In this document: in pieces, positions 27,699 through 37,270 of the stretch
How the letters are laid out: each line of letters starts with the position of its first letter
Numbering within the stretch: the first letter of the stretch is position 1
Assembly: GCF_001436375.1 (NCBI RefSeq)
Contig: NZ_AZGA01000070.1
Coordinates: 118,757 to 182,756 of the forward strand
Direction: 5' to 3'
Length of the DNA stretch: 64,000 nt
Source of the DNA: Agrilactobacillus composti DSM 18527 = JCM 14202
GTDB taxonomy: Bacteria; Bacillota; Bacilli; Lactobacillales; Lactobacillaceae
Translations under genes and position numbers: made by a program
Notes under the pieces: model-generated
Database searches by the model: none
The model's input: only the letters and a program-made list of their open reading frames with translations
Told to the model about the DNA's origin: nothing

Positions 27699-27899
27699 TG
27701 GCAATTTATAAGGTATTCTGAAAAAAACTCAGAATAATTGACCGCTGTAGCAAGCTTTTAAAGCCATCACAACTTGAAAATTTAATTTAGCTTTAGTTTG
27801 ACTAGCTAGGTGCAGCCACTTTTTTCAACTATGCTAAGGCCATGATACAGTTTGCATGCTGCGACTGTATCCATTCAAATTATGCAGGGGGCTTGGCCT

Positions 27900-28550
27900 A
27901 TGTCACTTTCAATACTCTTATCCTTCATTCCAAATATCAATCAGATACTACCACAGTTGATCGGTCAGTATGGCAATTTAATTTACATCGGCTTATTTTT
28001 GTTGATTTTTATCGAAACTGGCCTAGTTGTGGTCCCCTTTCTTCCCGGAGATTCACTGCTGTTCTTATGCGGTTCCTTAGCCGCACTTTCAAAACAGTCT
28101 TTAAATATTTGGCTCTTGCTCTTGTTATTAACCCTAGCGGCAGTTGGGGGCGATTCCGTCAATTTCGAAATTGGTAAACATCTCGGCCATTATTTGACCA
28201 CAACTTCGAAATTAAATCGCTTCATCAAACCACAATATCTAAAACGTTCCCAAACCTTCTTCAACCAACATGGTAAACTGGCCATTTTTTTAGGCCGTTT
28301 TATCCCGATCATTCGGACCTTCATCCCCTTTACAGCCGGCATCGGGCAAATGAACTATCGCGATTTCATTATCTATAACATCAGTGGCGGCTTCAGTTGG
28401 GTCGCCTTAGCGCTTGGTTCGGGTTATTTCTTTGGCAATATCGCCTTTATCAAAGTACATTTCGAGCTCATCTTAATTGCCATCGTCATCATTTCACTGC
28501 TACCAGTGATCGTCATGACCCTCCGTAAAAAAGGGGGTGCCATTCAATGA
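27900..28550 (+). CDS. DedA-family membrane protein
   Basis: 216 residues. The DedA/SNARE-associated motif FIETGLVVVPFLPGDSLLF at about 40-58 and the second motif GRFIPIIRTFIPFTAG are unambiguous. DedA proteins help turn over undecaprenyl phosphate or phospholipids across the membrane. The ATG at 27900 has AGGGGG eight bases upstream; an upstream in-frame start at 27852 lacks one. The stop overlaps the PAP2 phosphatase start (ATGA), so the two genes are translationally coupled, consistent with a shared role in lipid carrier recycling. Confidence 0.92.
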   Translation: MSLSILLSFIPNINQILPQLIGQYGNLIYIGLFLLIFIETGLVVVPFLPGDSLLFLCGSLAALSKQSLNIWLLLLLLTLAAVGGDSVNFEIGKHLGHYLTTTSKLNRFIKPQYLKRSQTFFNQHGKLAIFLGRFIPIIRTFIPFTAGIGQMNYRDFIIYNISGGFSWVALALGSGYFFGNIAFIKVHFELILIAIVIISLLPVIVMTLRKKGGAIQ

Positions 28551-29203
28551 CACTTAAACGACGCTATTTTATTGGTCATGCATTACTGCTCCTCTTCTTG
28601 TTTCTTGCTATCAATGTGATGTTGCAAACCCGCTGGTTGACAGTTATGGACAGCTATCTTCAAGCACTATTGGCCACAACAACGGCCTTAAACATAACGA
28701 TTTTTAAGGTGATTGCCTTTTTAGGCAGCCCGGCCACGGTTTTCGTTTTAACAGCAATACTTTGTGGCTATTTATGGGTTTATCGAAGTCCCGCCTACAG
28801 CTTGTGGGTGGGCACCATTCAATTGGCGGGTGCTGGCATCGTTGAGATTATTAAATACATCGTGCAACGGCCCCGGCCAATCCATCAAGTCGTGCCAGAC
28901 ACTGGTTTTAGTTTCCCCAGTGGCCACACATTTTGTACCACAATTTTCGTTTGCACCTTATTGCTGGTGGTTTTACCACTGATCAAGGATCAAGAGAAAA
29001 AATTAGCTGCTATCTTAATTGGTATCGTCTGGTTATTAATGGTCGCTGCTTCACGAATCGTTTTGCGAGACCACTTTCCATCAGATGTCATGGGTAGTCT
29101 GCTCTTGGCGGGGGCTTTTTGGCTACTCTTTACACCGCAAGAAGCATTCGTGATTCAAATCATAAATCGGCTATTGTTCAAACAACATCCCTCAAAATCC
29201 TAG
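28547..29203 (+). CDS. PAP2-family phosphatase
   Basis: 218 residues, about six membrane helices. The three phosphatase motifs are present: KYIVQRPRP, SFPSGHTF and SRIVLRDHFPSD. These enzymes dephosphorylate phosphatidate or undecaprenyl pyrophosphate (BcrC-like) on the outer membrane face. It is coupled to the DedA gene. Confidence 0.92.
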   Translation: MTLKRRYFIGHALLLLFLFLAINVMLQTRWLTVMDSYLQALLATTTALNITIFKVIAFLGSPATVFVLTAILCGYLWVYRSPAYSLWVGTIQLAGAGIVEIIKYIVQRPRPIHQVVPDTGFSFPSGHTFCTTIFVCTLLLVVLPLIKDQEKKLAAILIGIVWLLMVAASRIVLRDHFPSDVMGSLLLAGAFWLLFTPQEAFVIQIINRLLFKQHPSKS

Positions 29204-29343
29204 TTATTTCACCTTGCCAGTAAATAATAATAGCTTTTGTAAAACCTATGTAAAAAAACGTCCCTTGCAGATTATCACAAGTTGCTTCAAGATAGTTATT
29301 AGAACGTCAGTCGCAGGACTCAAAGTTGGGTGTGATCTAAAAA

Positions 29344-31308
29344 ATGTCTAAAGTTCGTAAACCGATGCTGTTGCCTATTTTGTTGGCAATTGGCTTGATT
29401 CTTGGTATCCTCAGCAAGCTCATCAACTTCAATACTAGTCTTGACAGTACTGCTATTCTCTTAATAAGTGGTAGTATCATGCTGACTTGGTACTTACTGG
29501 CACCGTGTATCAATCGCCTAACTCGCCAGCAGATCAAATGGCTACTAGTGCTTGTTTTAGGCTTGATGTTAGTCTTGCAAATTCTTATACTCACATTTCT
29601 GCCAGATACCATCTTCCATGATCCTTATCGTGTTTTGTCCCAGGCTGACAAAATGGCAGCAGGCAAACTCAGTTGGCGAACAACCTATTTCTGGCGTTAT
29701 CCCAATAATGTCCCCATCACTTACTTACTAGCTTTATGGCTGCGTTTAGCACGATGGTTGACGTTAAACACCAATGTCGCCTTAGCTATCTTAAATATCT
29801 TGCTATTAGATACTTTCATCTGTCTGGTGCTTTATACGCTTTATCAGACCCATCAAGGAAATACAACTTTACTGGGTACCCTTGCTTTTTTGACCATGAC
29901 CCCTTTTGCCTACACCTATTATCTGCAAGTATTTTATTCCGATTTACCTTCCATGCTCGTCTTACTGGTAATTTTACGAACCTTATTGTTTTGGCCTCGG
30001 CGTTCTAAACGTCAACGCTTTGGCAGTGGCGTGCTGCTTTGTACCGCCGTCTTATTAGGCCAATTGCTCAAGCCGAATCTGATTGTACTCCTACCTGCCC
30101 TGGTCATTTTATTGGGACTGATTTTCGGTAAGAAATTGTGGCATCATTTCAAATTACTAACGCCGATATTATTGATTGTCTTGGGATTTGCCCTAAGCCT
30201 CCCGGCCAAGCAGCTAATCTATACGGCTAGTAATTTCCAACCCAATGCGACCTTTGAATTGCCGGTCACCTCCTGGCTGTTGGTTGGCACCAATACAACC
30301 ACGACAGGCACTTATTCCACCTCAGATGTTGAACATGCGGTTAAACTCCCCAATAAACAAGCCCGTCAGCAATACGATTTACAAGCCATCCCCAAACGTC
30401 TTCAAGAACTTGGCCCAATTGGACTATTAAAACTATGGACCTTGAAGTTAGGTGTTTTCTTCAACGTCACTGACATTCAAGATTGGTATAATGGTGGCTA
30501 TCGCGCTGCACCTGCCTGGTATCAAAACCATGCGCAATTCCTGGATGCTTTGATAGCCCGCACTTATCAAGTTGCCACGCTGATACTTTTGTTAACTGCT
30601 AGCTGGCGCTTATGGACATGGCGACCCAATTTAAAGCACACCCGGGATGTGGTGACGTTGTTAGCGGTCCTTACGACGTTAGGCTATCTGGCCTTTCATG
30701 TTCTTTTTTGGGAAGTTGAAGCTCGCTATGGTCAATTGATCTTACCGCTACTTTTTTTTCAAATTGCAACCTTGCCGAAACCGCACCGGCAAGCCTTGCC
30801 GCTCAGACGCTTATTACCGCTCATGCTGCTTTTAGTCACCGGCGCGGGTTTAATAGGTTGGTCCAAGTGGTTAGCTGATACTGATCCGAAAACCCAAGTG
30901 GTCGCGGCCCAACGCAGTCAACTTTCTGCCCAATACCATGCCAAGCCCACTCTGATGGCTGCTGGCAGCACCATCACCCAACAAGTTGTGTTAAACGTCA
31001 ATGCCACTTACTTTTCTGTGCAGATTCATCAAAATTCTAAGGTCTTAGTGCAACTGACCAATCTCAAAACACAGCAAACTTATGATTTAAAACAGCATAG
31101 CGATGTTTATCGTCTCTCCCATGCGCTAAATGCGGGCAAATATCGTATTACCATCACAAATAATGGCAATACGGGCCAGCAAGTTGATATAATAAATACC
31201 TATCATTACCAACTAGCCGATTACCCGCTAATCGTTCATAATCAAAAGCGGTTTACAAGTTCGTTAGTTTACACTGCCCTTGCGCAACAAAATGTGGTCC
31301 CATTTTAA
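29344..31308 (+). CDS. Large integral membrane glycosyltransferase-like protein (GT-C fold)
   Basis: 654 residues. About 11-12 hydrophobic segments to residue 500 are followed by an extracytoplasmic beta-rich domain of about 140 residues. An acidic loop after helix 3 contains FHDPYRVLSQADKM, and YFWRYPNNVPITYLLALW follows, the pattern of the lipid-linked-sugar transferases of the GT39/GT-C type. It reminds me of the family found near the XrtG exosortase in Lactobacillales (TIGR03766), but no XrtG gene is present here. The ribosome binding site is weak. A GtrB-like glycosyltransferase follows by 107 bp, which suggests that the pair decorates a surface polymer with sugar from a lipid carrier. 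Confidence 0.75.
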   Translation: MSKVRKPMLLPILLAIGLILGILSKLINFNTSLDSTAILLISGSIMLTWYLLAPCINRLTRQQIKWLLVLVLGLMLVLQILILTFLPDTIFHDPYRVLSQADKMAAGKLSWRTTYFWRYPNNVPITYLLALWLRLARWLTLNTNVALAILNILLLDTFICLVLYTLYQTHQGNTTLLGTLAFLTMTPFAYTYYLQVFYSDLPSMLVLLVILRTLLFWPRRSKRQRFGSGVLLCTAVLLGQLLKPNLIVLLPALVILLGLIFGKKLWHHFKLLTPILLIVLGFALSLPAKQLIYTASNFQPNATFELPVTSWLLVGTNTTTTGTYSTSDVEHAVKLPNKQARQQYDLQAIPKRLQELGPIGLLKLWTLKLGVFFNVTDIQDWYNGGYRAAPAWYQNHAQFLDALIARTYQVATLILLLTASWRLWTWRPNLKHTRDVVTLLAVLTTLGYLAFHVLFWEVEARYGQLILPLLFFQIATLPKPHRQALPLRRLLPLMLLLVTGAGLIGWSKWLADTDPKTQVVAAQRSQLSAQYHAKPTLMAAGSTITQQVVLNVNATYFSVQIHQNSKVLVQLTNLKTQQTYDLKQHSDVYRLSHALNAGKYRITITNNGNTGQQVDIINTYHYQLADYPLIVHNQKRFTSSLVYTALAQQNVVPF

Positions 31309-31415
31309 GTGCTGGTCTACAATAAAATCAGTCTGTACGTTACAATTAAATCAGCAACTATTTTATAACTTTGAACTTATATTTTTATGAAAATCAAGTA
31401 AACGGGGTCTTATTT

Positions 31416-32402
31416 ATGAACAAAGAACTCATCTCAATCGTCTTGCCAGTCTATAATGAAACAGCGGGGATTCAAAAAACAATTGATGTGCTGCTTGATT
31501 ACTGTCAAAATCGGCCTGAGCATTATGAATTGATTTTTGTTAACGACGGCTCAACCGATCAAACAGAAACAATCCTCAAAGAAAACGCGCTGGCTCATCC
31601 CAGTGTGAGATTAGTATCTTTTTCCAGAAACTTCGGCCAGCAGTTAGCCATTTCTGCTGGGCTTCACTATGCCCAGGGTACGGCAGTGGTGGTCATGGAT
31701 GCAGATTTGCAAGACCCACCTAGCATCATTGCCACCATGATCGACAAGTGGCACCAAGGCTATGACGTGGTTGCCGGACAACGTCAGCAGCGAGAAGGCG
31801 AAACCTTTTTCAAGAAGGCTTCGGCTAGTTTGTTCTACCGCTTGCTACGACAAATCACTAGCGTCCATATGCCCTTAGATACCGGGGACTTTCGCTTAAT
31901 GGACCGCCGGGTGGTGACGGTTTTAAATCAAATGCCTGAGACCGATCCCTTTTTGCGGGGGATGGTGAGCTGGCTGGGCTTTAAGCAGACCACGGTACAT
32001 TATGTTCGCCAAGAACGCGCCTCCGGTGAAACCAAATATACCCTGCGGAAGATGTTGAAGTTAGCCACGGATGGCTTAGTGTCATTTTCAATGGTGCCCT
32101 TAAAGCTGGCCCAGTGGCTAGGGGGGCTCTTGTTGTTAGGGGCCTTGGCCAGTCTGATTGTGGGCGTGGTGAACGGCTTTACCCTGGGGGTAGAAATTGC
32201 GTTATTCAGCCTGATGATTGGCGGCTTCATCTTGATCACCTTGGGTATTTTAGGCAATTACGTTGGTCGTATCTTCATGCAATCCCGGGGACGGCCCTTA
32301 TATGTGGTTTCAGAAACTTATGGTTTTGATGAACAAATAACGCCCCAACACCAGGTAAGTCACACCTCACCTTATGTCCTTAAAAAAACTGCCGGAAAAT
32401 AG
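31416..32402 (+). CDS. Glycosyltransferase family 2 (GtrB/CsbB-like, bactoprenol-linked)
   Basis: 328 residues. N-terminal GT-A domain with SIVLPVYNE, FVNDGSTDQT and DADLQDPP (metal-binding), then RQERASGETKYTLRKM preceding two C-terminal membrane helices (about 230-290). This is the plan of GtrB/DPM1-like enzymes that load undecaprenyl phosphate with a sugar. The ATG at 31416 has GGGG eight bases upstream; an upstream start at 31371 does not. It would supply the sugar donor for the preceding GT-C-like protein. Confidence 0.92.
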   Translation: MNKELISIVLPVYNETAGIQKTIDVLLDYCQNRPEHYELIFVNDGSTDQTETILKENALAHPSVRLVSFSRNFGQQLAISAGLHYAQGTAVVVMDADLQDPPSIIATMIDKWHQGYDVVAGQRQQREGETFFKKASASLFYRLLRQITSVHMPLDTGDFRLMDRRVVTVLNQMPETDPFLRGMVSWLGFKQTTVHYVRQERASGETKYTLRKMLKLATDGLVSFSMVPLKLAQWLGGLLLLGALASLIVGVVNGFTLGVEIALFSLMIGGFILITLGILGNYVGRIFMQSRGRPLYVVSETYGFDEQITPQHQVSHTSPYVLKKTAGK

Positions 32403-32419
32403 CTCCAGCAGTTTTTTTG
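32382..32419 (+). terminator. Terminator after the glycosyltransferase gene
   Basis: AAAACTGCcGG pairs with CCaGCAGTTTT, followed by T7. The stem overlaps the last codons and stop of the gene. Confidence 0.85.
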
Positions 32420-32470
32420 TGTTATATATTAGCGCTTAGTTTTATTTAAATTTTTAGCATCTAACCTTAT

Positions 32471-32833
32471 TTAAAAAAATAAACTGATCAAGGCTAAGGC
32501 CCCGGGCAACGCCTGTAGACCATATATTTTTTTAGTTACTGTGGCACCACCATATACCCCCACGACAATGACAAAACCAGCCAGTAAGCGCAGGGTAGCG
32601 ATTTGCCCGCTACCACTGAGTAACCAGAGACTCAACAACAAAACCACACCCAAAGCCCCGTTATAGATACCTTGATTTTTCAGAGCCACTTGGGCGTTAA
32701 GTTGGGTCACAAAGGCCAGTGGCATGCCAAAGCTCTTGGCTTGCAAGGCTTTGGGGGCAAACATTTCCAAATACATAAACCCTAGGTGCAAAATACCTAA
32801 TAACCCGATCAAAATCATACTGATGCTAGTCAT
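32471..32833 (-). CDS. DUF1304 membrane protein
   Basis: 120 residues, four membrane helices. The opening GLLGILHLGFMYLEMF and NQGIYNGALG are typical of the DUF1304 family, which has no agreed function. The start has GGAGAG upstream. It is 14 bp downstream of the glucose dehydrogenase-like gene, so the two form an operon. Confidence 0.85.
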   Translation of the reverse strand: MTSISMILIGLLGILHLGFMYLEMFAPKALQAKSFGMPLAFVTQLNAQVALKNQGIYNGALGVVLLLSLWLLSGSGQIATLRLLAGFVIVVGVYGGATVTKKIYGLQALPGALALISLFF

Positions 32834-32847
32834 GGTCGTTTCTCTCC

Positions 32848-33636
32848 TTAGCCTTGGCCATCTTTAAAAGCGGGATACAAGGTCATCCCCCCGTCGATAA
32901 ATAAAGTGATCCCCGTGACATAACTGGATTCACTAGACGCCAACCAAGCTGCCCCGGCCGCGACTTCTTCCGGTTTGCCAATGCGATTCATGGGGACCAT
33001 GGCGACGGTTTGATCATATTGGGCCTGGTCGGCAAATTTATCCGCATTGATGGGCGTGTTGATGGCCCCTGGACCAATGCCATTGACCCGAATACCGTCC
33101 TTGGCATATTCCATGGCAATGGTTTGGGTGAATAGCTTCACTGCGCCCTTGGCCGCGGCATAACTGGCAAACGTCGGCCAAGGAATTTGTTCATGAACAG
33201 AAGACATGTTGATAATGTTGCCAGGCTTTTTGTGGGCTTTAAAATAAGCCAAGGCCGCTTTTGACCCTAAGAAGACGCCCGTTTCATTGATCGAGATGAC
33301 CTTGTTCCAGTCTGCTAGGGTCAGTTCGTGGGTGGGTGCTTTGATTTCCATACCGGCGTTGTTGACCCAGACATCTAAATCCCCGAAGTTTGTCAGGGCC
33401 GCATCTAAGATAGCTTGCACCCCAGCTTCCGTGGCCACATCAGCTTGCACTGTCACGGCCCCTTGACCACCTTGATCTAAGATCGCGTCAGCCACTTTTT
33501 GGGCACCTTCAGGATCACTGTTATAGTTGATGACAACTTTCATATGTTCTTGCCCAAACCGTTGGGCGATGGCATTACCAATCCCCTTGGAACCCCCGGT
33601 GATAACGGCAACTTTGCCATTCAAATCTGCATACAT
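32848..33636 (-). CDS. Short-chain dehydrogenase, glucose 1-dehydrogenase-like
   Basis: 262 residues, the size of Bacillus glucose 1-dehydrogenase. Cofactor motif TGGSKGIG near 12-19, NNAG, catalytic S in NMSSVHEQIPWP, YAAAKGA with the Tyr/Lys pair, and a C-terminal GGMTLYPAF. The HEQIPWPLF-like stretch is specific to the GDH group. The ATG at 33636 has GAGGAG eight bases upstream; the longer frame is rejected. Sugar specificity cannot be proven. It leads a two-gene unit with the DUF1304 gene. Confidence 0.88.
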   Translation of the reverse strand: MYADLNGKVAVITGGSKGIGNAIAQRFGQEHMKVVINYNSDPEGAQKVADAILDQGGQGAVTVQADVATEAGVQAILDAALTNFGDLDVWVNNAGMEIKAPTHELTLADWNKVISINETGVFLGSKAALAYFKAHKKPGNIINMSSVHEQIPWPTFASYAAAKGAVKLFTQTIAMEYAKDGIRVNGIGPGAINTPINADKFADQAQYDQTVAMVPMNRIGKPEEVAAGAAWLASSESSYVTGITLFIDGGMTLYPAFKDGQG

Positions 33637-33736
33637 CTGACCCACTCCTCTAATAACTGTCAATTTTGTAACTACATTTATGGTAACACTAGTTATTCAA
33701 ATTGGGGCTTCATACGCCCTAAAAATCATGCCGGAC

Positions 33737-34522
33737 CTATAAGCCCTCCGGAAAGAATTGTTTTAGACTATCTTTGGCAATCATTTTTTCAGCTTGATTG
33801 GGCATGATCTGTTCCATTTTTTGTAAAATTTTGGCAGCACCCGCATTGATCCGGGGCTTATTTTGAGCCATCCCCTTGAGCGTGACCTCGACCAAATCCG
33901 CCAGTTTCATATTCCCAAAAGAACCGGCTAAATCGCCACTTTGTAAACCTGTTTCAGAAACCAATGGTGGCACCAATTCCAGCACATGAACCTGATTTTT
34001 ATCAGCATAAGTCAGCTGTTCTCTTAAGGCCGATGTAAACATGTGTACCCCGGCTTTCGAGGCAGAATAAGTGGGATGTGGTGCGGAGCTGAGGTAAGCC
34101 AACCCAGAAGAAACATTGACGATCATGGCTTCCTCTTGGGCCAATAATTGGGGTAATAGCAATTGATCCACAGCAATCGTGCCCATGAGATTGATTTGAA
34201 TATCGGCGGTTAAGGCCGTTAACGTTAAATGGGGATCCAACAAATCATGAGGTTGCATAATCCCGGCGGAATTGATCACCATGTTTAACTTAGGTAAATG
34301 TGCCGGCAGCCACGTTAACAGTGGCTGCAAAGATTCAGGTTGCCCCACATCGGCCTGAAAGGTTAATAACTTGGGATGCTGAACCTGAACTGCGGCTAAT
34401 TTGTCTTGGCGGCGCCCCAGCACCACGACCTGATTGCCCTTTTCTAATAAGTTAGTAGCTAGTGCTAAACCAATCCCCGATGTGCCACCTGTGATCAAGA
34501 TCTCATTGCCTGTTAATTTCAT
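33737..34522 (-). CDS. Short-chain dehydrogenase, DltE-like
   Basis: 261 residues. GGTSGIGLALA cofactor motif, NSAG and the active-site S...Y(x)3K pattern in NVSSGLAYLSSAPHPTYSASKAG. The family includes DltE-like oxidoreductases of unknown substrate. AAGGGA lies 11 bases before the ATG. No adjacent gene on the same strand is close enough for a tight operon. Confidence 0.86.
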   Translation of the reverse strand: MKLTGNEILITGGTSGIGLALATNLLEKGNQVVVLGRRQDKLAAVQVQHPKLLTFQADVGQPESLQPLLTWLPAHLPKLNMVINSAGIMQPHDLLDPHLTLTALTADIQINLMGTIAVDQLLLPQLLAQEEAMIVNVSSGLAYLSSAPHPTYSASKAGVHMFTSALREQLTYADKNQVHVLELVPPLVSETGLQSGDLAGSFGNMKLADLVEVTLKGMAQNKPRINAGAAKILQKMEQIMPNQAEKMIAKDSLKQFFPEGL

Positions 34523-34564
34523 GTTTTGTCGGTTCCCTTCAGCTGATTTAACAAATTATTGCGT

Positions 34565-34602
34565 GTTTAAATTTAAAACGGCGCAACCTAAGTTACGCCG
34601 AA
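34565..34602 (-). terminator. Terminator after the zinc alcohol dehydrogenase gene
   Basis: CGGCGtAAC pairs with GTTgCGCCG around a short loop, and the minus-strand tail is TTTTAAATTT, a weak U tract. Confidence 0.65.
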
Positions 34603-34721
34603 GTTGGCTAGTAGCCCCAGCCATCTATATTGTTTGTTATGCTAGCAGTTGTGACTCTAAAAATCAAGCAAAAGGACCACAGGCAAAATTGTCTTTATCT
34701 GGTTTCGCCACTTGATCCTGA

Positions 34722-35762
34722 CTAGTCACTAATTACCACTAAGGATTTAATGGCTAGACGCTGGTCCATAGCATCGTAGGCGTCTTGAATGTGGTCGAGG
34801 TCAAACCGTTGGGTAAAGACTTTCCCAGGATTAATTTGACCTGTTAAAACTGCCTTTAATAAAACGGTTTTGTCATAGGTGGTGACTGAGGCCACACCAC
34901 CACGCAGGCCGATATTTTGCCAAAACAATTGATTGGTATTCATTTCCGCTTTTTGTGGGACGCCCACACGACCCACAATGGCGCCGGGGCGGCCAACTTG
35001 TACAGCAGTGTCCACGGATTGGGCCGTGCCCACACATTCCAAAACAGCATCCACACCAACGCCATCAGTCAAAGCCTTGACTTTGTCAACGGCTGCTTGG
35101 CCCCGTTCAGCCACAATATCGGTGGCACCAAATTCTTTGGCTAGTGCTTGGCGATCAGCATGGCGACTCATGGCAATAATCCGTTTAGCCCCCCGCAACT
35201 TAGCGGCGATAACTCCACAAAGACCAACGGCACCATCCCCCATGACCACGACTGTATCGCCTGATTTCACCTCAGCACTGGCTGCGGCGTGATACCCGGT
35301 GGCCATCACGTCGGCCAAGGTTACCAGTGAATTTAAAACGGCATCCGAATAATCACTGGGGTGCCCCGGAATCTTGATCAAAGCCCAGTTGGCATTTGGA
35401 AAACGTAAATATTGGCCTTGATAACCCCCATTAATGCCGGGTTCTTGATTCAGGCAATCACCATCAAACCCGGCTAAACAAGCCGCACAATGCCCGCAGC
35501 CATGGGTAAACGGGGCAATGACGAAATCCCCAGGTTTGACCGCGGTGACTTCAGACCCCACCGCCTCAATGATGCCAATAGCTTCATGGCCCACAGTGGT
35601 ATTAGCGTCACGGTGACTGATGCCCCGGAACCACCATAAATCAGACCCGCACACGCTGGCCCGCACGATGCGAATAATGGCATCGGTGGGTTTTTCCAGC
35701 GTTGGTTTGGCTAATTCTTTGACCTCAACTTTACCTGGTTCTATAAATACTGCTGCTTTCAT
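34722..35762 (-). CDS. Zinc-dependent alcohol dehydrogenase
   Basis: 346 residues of the medium-chain family. Catalytic zinc ligands are C38 (ASVCGSD) and H59/E60 (VGHEA). The structural zinc quartet C89, C92, C95, C103 is intact. A GDGAVG motif marks the Rossmann nucleotide fold. The ATG at 35762 has CGGAGG upstream; an in-frame extension to 35816 runs through the spacer from the flavodoxin gene. It lies 59 bp downstream of the flavodoxin gene on the same strand, so it is probably driven by the MerR-type promoter at 36327-36357. Confidence 0.92.
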   Translation of the reverse strand: MKAAVFIEPGKVEVKELAKPTLEKPTDAIIRIVRASVCGSDLWWFRGISHRDANTTVGHEAIGIIEAVGSEVTAVKPGDFVIAPFTHGCGHCAACLAGFDGDCLNQEPGINGGYQGQYLRFPNANWALIKIPGHPSDYSDAVLNSLVTLADVMATGYHAAASAEVKSGDTVVVMGDGAVGLCGVIAAKLRGAKRIIAMSRHADRQALAKEFGATDIVAERGQAAVDKVKALTDGVGVDAVLECVGTAQSVDTAVQVGRPGAIVGRVGVPQKAEMNTNQLFWQNIGLRGGVASVTTYDKTVLLKAVLTGQINPGKVFTQRFDLDHIQDAYDAMDQRLAIKSLVVISD

Positions 35763-35821
35763 AAAATGCCTCCGTATATTTTTAATATTACTAACTGTTT
35801 GCACGTTTACTGGCACACTAT

Positions 35822-36238
35822 TTATGCTGGTACCAGTGTAGCACCAGCTGTTTTTGCTAGCTTTTTCATTTCTGAAAGGGTATCGGCTAGCGGTGTTTCA
35901 GCACTGGTGGCAAAAGCTACGATTTGTTTGCCAGCTAAATCACATTGCTCAAACAAACTGTCGATCAGCATTGGCGGGCGTTGCCACCAGATTGGATAAC
36001 CAATATAGACTTTGTGATACTGGGCCAAATTAGGTAATTTTCCCTTAATAGCGGGGTGAATATTGTTGTCTTTTTCCTTTTCACCGACAGCAATCACCCC
36101 ATCGTAATCATCAGGGTAAGGGGTTGCCGGTTGTAGGCGATAAATATCAGCCCCAGTTTGCTGCTGTAATTTTTCAGCGGCACGTTTTGTGTTCCCAGAT
36201 ACCGAAAAATAAATAATCAAAGCTTTCTCATTGGCCAT
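35822..36238 (-). CDS. Flavodoxin
   Basis: 138 residues. The N-terminal FMN phosphate-binding loop IIYFSVSGNTKRAA is clear, then YIGYPIWWQRPP contacts the flavin. This is the single-domain flavodoxin type (Flavodoxin_4-like) frequent next to aldo/keto reductases in Firmicutes. The ATG at 36238 has a weak ribosome binding site. It begins the unit headed by the MerR-type promoter and followed by the alcohol dehydrogenase. Confidence 0.9.
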   Translation of the reverse strand: MANEKALIIYFSVSGNTKRAAEKLQQQTGADIYRLQPATPYPDDYDGVIAVGEKEKDNNIHPAIKGKLPNLAQYHKVYIGYPIWWQRPPMLIDSLFEQCDLAGKQIVAFATSAETPLADTLSEMKKLAKTAGATLVPA

Positions 36239-36326
36239 ATTCTCACACTTTCAATAAATCATTGTTGTCTCATGAATTGCATCATATTCTGTCTTTTAAA
36301 GCCTGTATCCTTAACAGAATAACTTT

Positions 36327-36357
36327 ATTCTAAACCTTAGTCCAAACTCTAAGGCAA
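36327..36357 (-). promoter_or_regulatory. MerR-type promoter 1 (flavodoxin and alcohol dehydrogenase)
   Basis: Minus strand TTGCCT, spacer of exactly 19 bp, TAGAAT. The spacer region holds CCTTAG-N8-CTAAGG. A long 19-bp spacer with a dyad is the hallmark of promoters activated by MerR-family proteins. Confidence 0.8.
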
Positions 36358-36397
36358 GCCTTTTTATAAATAAAATTGTAACTATGGAGGTTATATC

Positions 36398-37270
36398 ATG
36401 GAAATACGTGTCTTACGTTATTTTTTAGCGGTGGCCGCTGAACAAAATATCAGTCGCGCAGCCCAACAGCTGCATGTGTCTCAACCCACGATTTCACGGC
36501 AACTCCAAGATTTAGAACAAGAACTGGGTGTCACTTTATTTGACCGTCAACAACTCCCTTTAAAGCTCACGGCAGCCGGACAATACTTGGTCAACCAAGC
36601 GACTCAAATCGTTGCTTTAGCGGATAAGACCACTGCCAATATTCATCATAATCCCGACATAGCTGGTTCAATTGCCATTGGCTGTGGCGAGTCTAAACAC
36701 ATGCTGCTGATTGCCCAGACGATTAAACAGTTACAAACAACTTATCCCCAAATCAAAATAAATATCACCAGCACTAACGCTGATGATATCCATGCTAAAA
36801 TTCAAACCAATATTTTTGATTTTGGGTTAGTCATGGAACCTGTGGATAAAAGCAACTATGCCTTTGTGACCTTACCAACCACCAGTCAATGGGGTGTTCT
36901 GGCCTTAAAAGATTCTAAGCTGGGCCAACAAGCTTTTATCACCCCAAAAGATCTGTCGGGTGTTTCTTTGATCATGTCCCAGCAAAGCGGTGTGATCGAT
37001 ATCTTGCAAACTTGGGCCGGCCAAGCCTTTGACCCCGCAGCTATCGTGGCCACTTATAACTTGCTATACAATGCCTCTTTATTGGTAACCGCCAAAGTTG
37101 GTTACGCCCTTTGTGTGGATGGAATCATCAATACGCAGCAAACTGATTTAAAATTTATCCCCTTGAAACCGGCCCTGCGCAGCAAAGTCAGTCTAATCTG
37201 GTTGCAACAACAGCACCGTTCCGAAGCGGCCAATGCCTTTTTAAAACAAGTTAAATCTGATTTAACCTAA
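36398..37270 (+). CDS. LysR-family transcriptional regulator
   Basis: 290 residues. The HTH is at about 17-36 (NISRAAQQLHVSQPTISRQL) and a periplasmic-binding-protein-like effector domain follows to the end. The ATG at 36398 has GGAGG upstream. It is divergent from the flavodoxin operon and may also act in that interval. Its stop overlaps the stop of the convergent hydrolase gene by a few bases. Confidence 0.92.
   Translation: MEIRVLRYFLAVAAEQNISRAAQQLHVSQPTISRQLQDLEQELGVTLFDRQQLPLKLTAAGQYLVNQATQIVALADKTTANIHHNPDIAGSIAIGCGESKHMLLIAQTIKQLQTTYPQIKINITSTNADDIHAKIQTNIFDFGLVMEPVDKSNYAFVTLPTTSQWGVLALKDSKLGQQAFITPKDLSGVSLIMSQQSGVIDILQTWAGQAFDPAAIVATYNLLYNASLLVTAKVGYALCVDGIINTQQTDLKFIPLKPALRSKVSLIWLQQQHRSEAANAFLKQVKSDLT

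Noticed and set aside
34434..34715. 93-codon plus-strand ORF across the SDR start
   Set aside because: It overlaps the SDR start and the terminator of the alcohol dehydrogenase gene, with low-complexity content.
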